Source: Apostichopus japonicus (Eukaryota; Echinodermata; Holothuroidea; Aspidochirotida; Stichopodidae). From it: a stretch of 64,000 nt of DNA. The translations under genes and the position numbers were made by a program. Below the pieces are notes generated by a model. The model saw only the letters and a list, made by a program, of their open reading frames with translations, did no database searches and had not been told where the DNA came from. The stretch lies in the NCBI RefSeq assembly GCF_037975245.1, contig NC_092572.1, forward strand, positions 10,004,001 to 10,068,000, in the 5' to 3' direction. Positions 56,601 to 64,000 of the stretch are shown one piece after another; position 1 is the first letter of the stretch; each line of letters begins with the position of its first letter.

Positions 56601-59600
56601 GTGATAACGTGTTTACAACAAACAATTATACATGAGTGTGTGTTTGAACTCACAAGTAAGTCGTTACGCTCCAGTCATTGTCATCCACCTCGTACAAATA
56701 AATTACAATGTAAGGTGGCATCGTGTCAGGTAGAAAATGAAGAACCGTTTCGGTGAGTTAACAAGTAAACACGTAGCGTTGTCGTTGGTTTACTATTTAC
56801 AAATAGCAATAGTAAATAGTTAACTAGTGTCTTACTCTCATAACTTCAATTATCAAAATGTCTGTGAATTTCGGAGGTTAACTACCTATCTTATAAAAGA
56901 ATTGCGAACAGTATCATGCGTATGTTAATTAACTTAATTAAATTTCAGAACAGTCGTCAAGCGAAGAAATAATCCCCCAACAAGATCTATCATCTATCGA
57001 AAGCAGGTCTGTTAACTTTCCTTATTTGTTATATTATGTTTAATATGTAAACGTGTTTTCTTTGTCTTAATGTGGCCGCAATGTATACAAACAATGTAAT
57101 AAATAAAATACTAGGACGAGATCTTTTGATTAATTTTCTATTCTCATTCCTTATTATATTAATCATCGCCGTTGATAACAATAGAGACGATATGTTAAAA
57201 TTATGCAGAGAAAGGATTGGGAAAGTTGGGATCCGTAGACTTTTGACAGCATTGACAAAAGGCAATATTGAAACTGAAGACGAAACCAACGTCCTGGAGA
57301 AGCTGGATAAAGATGGAGTAATAAACAAAGACTGTGCAAATTTGCTCTCAACTCTTTCAGACTGCAAACTGTTTCGAGCAAGAAAAATAGTGTTTGCGTA
57401 TTTAGAAGCAGGTTTGTTATACTTTTTAATTAATATATATCAAGGAATGTGACACAAAGTCTCAATGAACGATCTTGAAAACACTGAAAATGCTTTATTT
57501 TGCTTTATTATGCTTTATTATTGCATCGCTGCGATATGTATTGGTATATTTATATTTATCATAATTTCAGCACTGGATGGTTCTGCTATGAATTCAGTAA
57601 TCTGAATATTCTTAACATACTGCTTCATAAATGTAGAATTATTGATGAGGTTACGTAGTTTAATGTTCTTTACCATTCGTGCTATTAAATATCAATAAAG
57701 CTATTTTGGTATAACTTGCTGATATTCTTACCATTATAACGTTCTCTGTCTTCTTTGAAAATGTCCGTCCCCGTACATCGGTACAGTCATACTGGCGAGG
57801 GTTGTATGTGCGTACGCGTGTTTATGGAATAGGGTGAATATTATATAAAATACTGGAAAATGACCAAAATCCGTATTATCAGAACTGATGCTCTGTAAAT
57901 TAAGTAAACAATTGCGAATCTGACATATTGATGTTAATATATTTCCTCCGAAACATATGTCTACTCTCACTCATTACAATAACTATTTCACCACAGACCT
58001 TTGGAAGTACATCACCTATGACCTCTGTCCACAAATATCTTTGGACTGGGAAATATTTGCAGTTGATGTCCTGGAGTTGGAAACATATTATGTTGTGGAT
58101 ATAATTGAACAAAACAAGGACGAAAAGGGTACGTTTTATTTGAAACTCGATTTGTCGTTAAGTTCATTGAAATGTAACTGAAATATATGTTATGATTCAG
58201 CACATGTTGTTATAAATCTTAGTAAAGCCAACTGAGTAGCGAAGCGGCGGGAGAATATTAAATATAATTAGAGGGAGCACAGAAGTCGACTACCAAAGGC
58301 AAAGAAGTTGGATTTGAATTGTCGTTTGTGGTAAATATGAGTAAATATGAGTGGAGAGAGCACAGAAGTCTAAGGGCGGGGGAAAGGTGATTGTGATTTG
58401 ATATTAAAGAAAGTAAAGACAATACCAAAATAACCCCCTCGTAAATGAATCCTCGCTGCATTTCAGTTTGCAACAATTTGCCGCAAAGTGCTTGTTGTAG
58501 GTTGAATGCATTCCCTCAAATGACACTTTTGAAGGATCACACGTCTCTGTTGTTTATTTGTTAAATTTTGTTCAATATCTCAAAATGTGTCTAAATTCTG
58601 AACAAAACAAACGCGCATTCACAATAACAACAGAGAAACAAAATGGGTATTGTTTATGAACGAAAAGGGTTACTTCTAGTTCATGCAAAAGGCACTGGAC
58701 CCCAACACCCATAACCCTCGGCCGGCTGCCCCTGACCGATTATTTTAATATCTGAGTTGTCGCAAATGAACTCACTACTCCAATTATTGTTTGTGTCAAT
58801 GTCATTTCGACTACAAAGATAGAAATGATACACACTGTAATCCATGACGAAAGTTTGACGATATACAAGAAATATGAAAGTGATGGATTAGTGTCATAAC
58901 ATTGGGTAAGGAATACTTGCAGGAAGCTTTACATTAACAAAGTATATAAAACATTTTAAACTATTGCAATGGAGTCTGGATTAGATCTATAATTTATCAT
59001 AAACAGTGTAAGTAAAACGTTTTCTTGAACAGTGTTAAGTTAAATAACAAATTATTCAGTGAGAAAACTATTGTTTCTTGGTTGTATTCCTTACGTTATA
59101 TTTCTCGGTAAGTGTCTTTCGCATCTCTTACTCACATCATAAAACCAATTTATCAGAAAACGTAGGACTAGTCACTGGTAGATGGTACTTCTAAAGATAA
59201 CAATTAAATTTGCATAATTTGTGAGTCAGCCATGTAAATTCTGCTTATTCTCTACAAATACAGACTACACTCACTTTCATAACGAATTGTGCAAATTAAA
59301 CAAATTAAATTACTTAAAGATGGACCAAAAATCAGTTATATAGTGTTCAATTTAAGTAGGGAACCATTTCTTACGTATTATATCATATAATATAAAATTA
59401 AAATATTTTCCTTTCTGTTAAATTTTCAGGGCAGGTGCTGAGCATGTTTAGGAAATGGAGGTATATGCATGGTCAGCAGAAAACATTTTCTAAGCAGTTT
59501 CTTCAAGAACTCATCAACGCCAATAAATTAAGCAGTAAAATATTGTCAAAAGAAAACAGACCAAAAGATGTTACTGCATTAAAAGGTAAGAAATCTTGAG

Positions 59601-61966
59601 TGAATTGAACTGAGCTATCAGCCTAAATCAATGTAGATAAATTGTTATGAAGTACGAAAACAAATGAAGAAACGTTCTGCTAAGTAGATACTAGAATTTT
59701 TTTCATAAAGTGATGTGTTAGCTAAACAATCTGACAAGTTTAAATTTTAGTCTCTATCTACCAGTACTTTTAAATTTACGTATTTGCTTCGGATGAGAGG
59801 GTTAAAATATTCAGCTTCTTGGAGCTCGTTTCGCTTAATGAGATTATTAGTTACAGTAAGCGATGTAATCATTGTTGTCATGCAAGATCTATTTTCCCGA
59901 TGCGGGTCTATGACAGTAGCACATGCAAGTGAACTCACAATGACTTATATTTGTGTTTTGTGTTCAAAATTTGTATTGTTTACATATCATTGTCAGGAAA
60001 ATATGGGAGCAGGCAATGTATACCTATGTGCGGAAGATTGTTTTTATATTATTACTTTTTTCAAGTCTCATACCTCTCAATACCTCAAAGGTACCATCAC
60101 ATTGCACATTTTTATTTAAAAGACTAACACTTTGAATTATGTCTAATACAAACCATTAAATAATCAGTTGTGGTGATACGTTTCTAATTAACAATCAGTG
60201 TAATTACCGCTTTTTAATTTTATTTTAGTGACACAAACCAACGAGGGTGATTGCAGGTATACATTTTTACAACATTTTAAACTGCTTTTATTACTATTTA
60301 TATGCTGTGATCAATTGTTCCTCGCTATTTAGTTGAAATCAGTCCAACATTAGAGGATATGTATCTGTATTACACGGGGTTCCTAAAATACAATGCATTA
60401 TAATCGTGTATTTTTTTTTTATTGGCAGTAATGAGTTTTCGGAGATGTTAACAAATTTTAGAAAGAGAATTGGTGTTGTTGGAAGGGAACATTTTGCAGA
60501 AAGGAACTCTAAGAATGGACTACTTCGCGTTCTAGATTTTGTGGGTGAAGTGATCAATTTCTCAGGAGCATCAGAGGGGATTTCGGTGGATGACAGCGTT
60601 AACTCTCTAGGAAAACTGTGCTTTATGTTGAGAGAAGCAAACCTATTTACAGCAAGAGATGTGGTCATAACCTACATTGAGAAAAGTATGATTCTTTTTC
60701 ATTTTAAGTTGAATTCGCTTGGCATTATCAATAACTGAATAGTCTATATTTTACGCTTTTTGCTGTATAGGCGACTTTTAATGTATATTTCTTGATTTCT
60801 AACTAAATTTGCCCCTAAACATGAAGGTGGAGGGACTAAAAACATTGAAAGTCGACCATATTAAAACTAACTACATTACCATTCTAATATGTGTGTTATA
60901 CTAAGAATTTAAGAGTAATTCTTGGTAAAAAAAAATAATCACGCCATTTGCTTAGGTGTTAGGTGAATCAGTCATTGTTAAATAGTGTCGTAAGAGCCTG
61001 GGGTAACTGTCCTCCAAATTTTATGAAAATCCACACCAGTGCCCATATCATATTTACATGTGCTACTTTAGATTGAAAAAGTACCACCCATTTATTCGTA
61101 AAAAGTGCCCTTTTGCAAAAAATTGTGTCTTGTTATTGCAAAAAATATAAACTTCATTTTCTTCAAACATTTCTCATTAACATCGAAGTCACATGTTCAC
61201 CAACAGATTGCACGCTCTTCCACGACCCATTTGTTTGCTATGATCCAATATAAATGTCATGAGGTATATTCTTTGCAATCTCATTCATATATTTAGAACT
61301 TCATGAGGTTATAGCAACCATTTCGAAGGAGAGAGCATCTGATTGGGACAAATTAGCAAAGTATGGCTTATCCCTATCCGACGAGGATGTTGTTTACCTC
61401 GAGAGAACAGCCCAGTCAAACGAAGGCAAGTAGTTCGTGGTTCATGAACGTTGAATATGTCAACATCATCTATCATCAGTACATTTGAAGTTTGACATTG
61501 ACCTTGCTCGAATAATACGATGTTCCTTCTATAATAAAGTATTTACTTTTGTCTTACATACCACAGTACCTCACTGTAATAAAGTGCACACTTCGTAAGA
61601 TGTGATGCATGTGGCATAATTGTCATGAACTGAACATCACCGACGGAATTTATTCTTTTCGCATATCGGTATTTGTTTTATATTTACAATGGGACTGCCA
61701 TGAGTATGTTATAGAATCATATGTTGATGAAAGGAGTCAAAGGTCTAATATTAACATATACTCCAATCAAAAGTATTTATTATCTTTCACTTAGAGCGAG
61801 TACGCATGGCTATCTCCAAGTGGATAAGAAAAATGAATATCAATCATGATGTTCAGAAAAGTATGGATGAAAAAGCCATGAAAGAATCCTTTAAGTTAGG
61901 TAATAATTAAATTAATACAATTTTACATTATTGCGATTATTTGTGACTGCTGAGATAAACGCTGGG

Positions 61967-62061
<95 letters not shown>

Positions 62062-62755
62062 CTCTGTGATGCAAAGGTTGCACCGCTTCGATTCGTTGTT
62101 GTAAGCTTGTGATCCACTGGCGATCGACCATTGCTGGTAGAATGGCTTGCTGGTTTGTTTCAGCTGCCAAATATGTTCGAGACGTTTTGGTGTTTTTGGT
62201 GGGAGTTGAATGATTGCTTGTGGTTACCATATCTAAGCTTGAAATGAGTTTTGGTTATGTTTTGATGGTTTTGATGATGGGCATGCAGATATAGCTGACC
62301 TTCACGATGTAACTGTTGAATATTTTGTTTAGTTTTGATTTCTTCAGGAAATATTTGTTGATTGTTTATGCCTTCTTATTTCAGATCTTTAGAGTATCAT
62401 TTAAAAAGGTCACTAAAGACAATTCGAAGAAATTCTTTTTCCAGTAAAAACTGGGAAGTCGATCTTTCATCAGTGACAGAAACGACAATATTACTGAAAA
62501 TATATCTTGAATAGTGTTTGATGTAGCAAAGACATTGGTGTAGAACACCCATGACTCATGTTGTTGCTTTCTTTATTCCCTCCAATGAACGTTATTGGTT
62601 AAGCTTTCGATAGTTTTCTTACTCGTAGGCTATTCAGAATATCTGCTTATTGTAAGTGAAAATGAAGGGAACGATCGGAATAAATTTACATATCTACTGT
62701 TTTCTTTGCAGGAACTGATGCTTGGCAATTGTTTTCAGGGTTGCTTCAAATGTAA
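47193..62755 (+). CDS. Gene B: Ig-TM-(Death/DED)n receptor, paralog
   Basis: Paralog of gene A. Exons: 47193-47209, 47567-47616, 47805-48101, 48486-48788, 49396-49614, 49932-50042, 51968-52028, 52278-52318, 53032-53089, 53209-53252, 53910-54038, 54265-54411, (55212-55447), 56002-56130, 56340-56471, 56949-57006, 57185-57411, 57997-58128, 59430-59585, 60229-60256, 60429-60685, 61297-61425, 61795-61899 and 62712-62755. If the bracketed DED-like exon is skipped and the internal donor at 56471 is used, these give one open frame of 957 residues. Including that exon breaks the frame, because its phase-2 feeder exon is missing. Compared with gene A, it has one linker pair, an extra DD half and a single 3' module. 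Function inferred as for gene A. Confidence 0.7.
47805..48101 (+). CDS. Gene B: Ig domain 1 (V-like)
   Basis: A 99-codon phase 1-1 exon with VTLTCVVEG, NVVWEDF and LSDEGTYIC. It is nearly collinear with gene A; differences cluster in the middle loop (SKATS versus RDATL). Confidence 0.88.
48486..48788 (+). CDS. Gene B: Ig domain 2
   Basis: A 101-codon phase 1-1 exon with TEVNITCSAYNARPVV and MSVYCRVFTAG, and fewer N-glycosylation sequons than gene A (NHT is lost). Confidence 0.82.
49396..49614 (+). CDS. Gene B: Ig domain 3
   Basis: A 73-codon phase 1-1 exon with NEIRCLCQASPQV and MNMRCYATNELGTG. The frame is open further 5' (from 49302), but the AACAG acceptor shared with gene A sets the start. 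Confidence 0.8.
49932..50042 (+). CDS. Gene B: transmembrane helix
   Basis: A 37-codon exon: LVPVAVIVSVVVLLVVLTVI followed by basic RHRLGPRDKK. Confidence 0.88.
50043..51967 (+). other. Intron 6 of gene B
   Basis: Begins with the GGAT/GAAT repeat (50060-50360) and aligns with the matching intron of gene A. No exon is seen. Confidence 0.6.
51968..53252 (+). CDS. Gene B linker micro-exons (four)
   Basis: 51968-52028 (61 nt), 52278-52318 (41), 53032-53089 (58) and 53209-53252 (44), phases 1-2, 2-1, 1-2, 2-1. They encode an acidic linker (EEQPTEHGANKAESVNLLPQ and so on). The second exon is 15 nt longer than in gene A (adds EKFDVVNK). Gene B has one pair where gene A has two. Confidence 0.7.
53910..54038 (+). 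CDS. Gene B: Death-domain-like half 1
   Basis: A 43-codon exon: DPQKFISKILLQVNKDWELF, then AIEVLNISEKVVEEAV. Counterpart of 9504-9632. Confidence 0.62.
54265..54411 (+). CDS. Gene B: unknown module B, first copy
   Basis: A 49-codon exon: DQINAVTENMTSYHIEVLCN, then YLFQRIDKTKAG. It diverges more from gene A than the Ig exons do. Confidence 0.62.
54935..55057. repeat. Fold-back (hairpin) element, gene B copy
   Basis: The same hairpin as at 10884-11005, with arms of about 45 bp (TCGGTAGCATTGC... / ...GCACATGCTACCGA). Confidence 0.75.
55212..55447 (+). CDS. Gene B: DED-like domain 1 (frame-orphaned)
   Basis: An intact 236-nt exon, phase 2-1: DILVSCGIRIGKLGIMKLLE, then TILKTLEQTNLIRKPYVDLL and KCNIYGARKILLLNFE. 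The 40-nt linker exon that supplies phase 2 in gene A has no counterpart here (the region is collapsed by about 490 bp). Direct splicing from 54411 (phase 1) would shift the frame and reach TAG within about eight codons. Skipping this exon keeps the frame. Confidence 0.58.
56002..56130 (+). CDS. Gene B: Death-domain-like half 2 (absent from gene A)
   Basis: A 43-codon phase 1-1 exon: DLQRLKATIRNNVKNDWEIF, then AIEILHITEELVEDAV. It is a second copy of the DD-half module and precedes a second module B, repeating the order seen at 53910-54411. Gene A keeps only the donor side. Confidence 0.64.
56340..56471 (+). CDS. Gene B: unknown module B, second copy (shortened)
   Basis: DQIEVVISEITAEHIGMMDD, then NKLEKRNLLEEFNLQSVEEE. 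The original donor is gone: about 85 bp corresponding to 12013-12101 of gene A are deleted, and read-through ends at TAA (56501-56503). GAAG|GTAAAT at 56471 is a good replacement donor that keeps phase 1, giving a 44-codon exon. Confidence 0.58.
56949..57006 (+). CDS. Gene B linker exon E
   Basis: A 58-nt exon, phase 1-2 (EQSSSEEIIPQQDLSSIES), matching 12536-12593. Confidence 0.68.
57185..57411 (+). CDS. Gene B: DED-like domain 2
   Basis: A 227-nt exon: MLKLCRERIGKVGIRRLLTA, then VLEKLDKDGVINKDCANLLS and KLFRARKIVFAYLEAG. Confidence 0.66.
57997..58128 (+). CDS. Gene B: Death domain 2, first half
   Basis: A 44-codon exon: DLWKYITYDLCPQISLDWEI, then FAVDVLELETYYVVDIIEQ. Confidence 0.74.
59430..59585 (+). 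CDS. Gene B: Death domain 2, second half
   Basis: A 52-codon exon: GQVLSMFRKWRYMHGQQKTF, then SKQFLQELINANKLSSKIL. The acceptor TTTTCAG is intact. Confidence 0.75.
60229..60256 (+). CDS. Gene B linker exon, 28 nt
   Basis: VTQTNEGDC, phase 1-2. Confidence 0.6.
60429..60685 (+). CDS. Gene B: DED-like domain 3
   Basis: A 257-nt exon: NEFSEMLTNFRKRIGVVGRE, then SVDDSVNSLGKLCFMLREAN and LFTARDVVITYIEK. It has the full-length loop, like 22030-22286. Confidence 0.66.
61297..61425 (+). CDS. Gene B: Death domain 3, first half (GC donor)
   Basis: A 43-codon exon: ELHEVIATISKERASDWDKL, then AKYGLSLSDEDVVYLERTA. It ends GAAG|GCAAGT, the same GC-type donor as in gene A. Confidence 0.75.
61795..61899 (+). 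CDS. Gene B: Death domain 3, second half
   Basis: A 35-codon exon: ERVRMAISKWIRKMNINHDV, then QKSMDEKAMKESFKLG. Donor TTAG|GTAATA. Confidence 0.7.
61969..62057. repeat. (TA)n microsatellite
   Basis: A TA run after the DD3 exon, as at 18319-18483. Confidence 0.95.
62712..62755 (+). CDS. Gene B terminal exon
   Basis: After TTTGCAG the frame reads TDAWQLFSGLLQM to TAA (62753-62755), a short hydrophobic C-terminal tail. Confidence 0.55.
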
Positions 62756-63252
62756 CGATAGAGTTGACGACAGGCAGATTGTACTACTGATGTCAGTTGT
62801 GGGTTGTATAAGGATAATTACAGAGCTGGTACAGAGAGGGCAACTCTTTTTTTAGTAATGTGATGACCTAAGAATCTATTTGTTGATATTAATCACGTAT
62901 GCTTTCTTCACAGGAACGTTATTATTCTTTTAACATAACGTTTGCAATTGTGTTTACCTTCTTAATAATTAGTAGTTTCCAAAAACGCTTTCGTACTTCA
63001 TTCACATCCTTAGGAATACCATTACTTTGTTGATAAAGATCCGCACTCTAAAATACTTTGAATATTAACTAGAATCAGTAAACAAATCTGTCATTCTTTA
63101 TTTTTCATTGTATATATTAACCGCTTCAATGTATATATTAACCGCTGAACTTGTTTTATTTCTTTCACGGAAATGTGGCATCTGTTCAGCTTGAGAGATT
63201 AAAATCCCTTTTTTGAGTTATTTGTTTTTACACTGTCATGTTTCTCATACAA

Positions 63253-63258
63253 AATAAA
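63253..63258 (+). terminator. Candidate polyadenylation signal of gene B
   Basis: AATAAA about 500 bp after the stop, in the same conserved block as 24731-24736 of gene A. Confidence 0.4.
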
Positions 63259-63369
63259 CTATCAAACAATGTTTGTTCTAGTTATTAATTTTTTCTTCCG
63301 TATCCATGGTGTTCTTATTAAAGGACACAAAGTAGTGTCAACTCGTGCATTGTAATGTCGTTTATTTTG

Positions 63370-63388
63370 TGTGAGTGTGTGTGTATAA

Positions 63389-63479
<91 letters not shown>
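63370..63479. repeat. (GT)n(TA)n microsatellite
   Basis: A short GT-rich run then about 85 bp of TA. It matches 24831-24985 and marks the same point in the duplicated 3' flank. Confidence 0.95.
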
Positions 63480-63480
<1 letters not shown>

Positions 63481-64000
63481 GTGTCTGTTCACTAGCGTAT
63501 ATAATTTTCATGTAGAAACTATTAGAGTATTTCTCTATTCAAGTTATGTAAAACTTGACTATGTAAAAACTATGTAAAAAGGGAAGCTGTAAATGGAATA
63601 GTACTCTAAAATAGTTTATTTTAATGGAATGTCTAAAAATTGCTAATTATTTGCCTTAGAAACTAATTCTACATCGTAAGCAAAATGCAAGTTAAACACA
63701 ATTGATGAAGATGATGGGTAATTAAATAGTATCCTACATGTTTGTTGTTTCAATGGAATTACTAAAATTATGTCTATTGTATACCTTACCTATAGTGAAC
63801 AGTAATGATACTTCACGTTTATGCTGTAATATGCTACTGCTGCAAACAATGTTTGGAATAAAAATCATAACAATACTCTTTATTTTTATAATTTTCGTTC
63901 TAACCAGGTGAAAAAAAAAAAATTAAAGTGATGTAAACCTAAATACCATAAAGTTGTTTTCTTGTATAAATACCAGGATGCACCGTGTCAAGGAGTCCGG

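Noticed and set aside
57163-57381. Minus-strand frames opposite the DED-like exons (also 11071-11355, 12716-12973, 55059-55406)
   Set aside because: Shadows of the conserved plus-strand exons; the plus-strand frames carry the domain pattern and matched splice phases.

Overview
This looks like a AT-rich animal genome window: split genes with canonical GT/AG introns, Ig-domain receptors, death-fold signalling domains, long (TA)n microsatellites and hAT-type transposon ends. An echinoderm (perhaps a sea cucumber) or another marine invertebrate is my best guess. That placement is inference, because no rRNA, tRNA or mitochondrial marker is present. All genes I can support are on the + strand, and the exon models were built by hand from splice signals, intron phase and comparison of the paralogous copies.

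Layout. (1) 1856-24230, gene A: a type I receptor with a signal peptide, three Ig-like domains and one transmembrane helix, followed by a long cytoplasmic chain in which Death-domain (DD) modules alternate with DED-like modules joined by tiny linker exons. Its 3' module (DD, DED-like, DD) is tandemly duplicated inside the gene: 13363-18247 is intact, while 18760-24230 is decaying. (2) 24231-30800: flanking DNA with minisatellites, a possible receptor-tail exon and a 28-nt linker exon. (3) 30807-36355: a tyrosine-kinase-like gene that has lost every key catalytic residue I can place, so a pseudokinase, with a C-terminal tail containing a YxxM motif. (4) 37494-42445: a transposon-rich block with terminal inverted repeats, palindromic CTTAAG-rich arrays and nested hAT elements, one of them with an exact 8-bp target duplication. 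(5) 43045-46880: mostly unassigned DNA. (6) 47193-62755, gene B: a paralog of gene A about 45 kb downstream. The duplication starts near 1535/46880 and runs past the right edge of the window.

How the parts may work together (inference): the Ig ectodomains would bind a ligand or partner, and the tail would recruit Death/DED adaptors or caspases through several death-fold surfaces on one chain. The pseudokinase between the copies could be a regulatory partner carrying an SH2-docking tail. Genes A and B have gained and lost different exons: A duplicated a linker pair and the whole 3' module and lost a DD-half exon, while B lost a linker exon and a splice donor. Nearly all cytoplasmic modules are bounded by phase-1 introns, so most of these changes keep the reading frame. 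This modular Ig-TM-(DD/DED)n receptor family is the main candidate for an undescribed system here.
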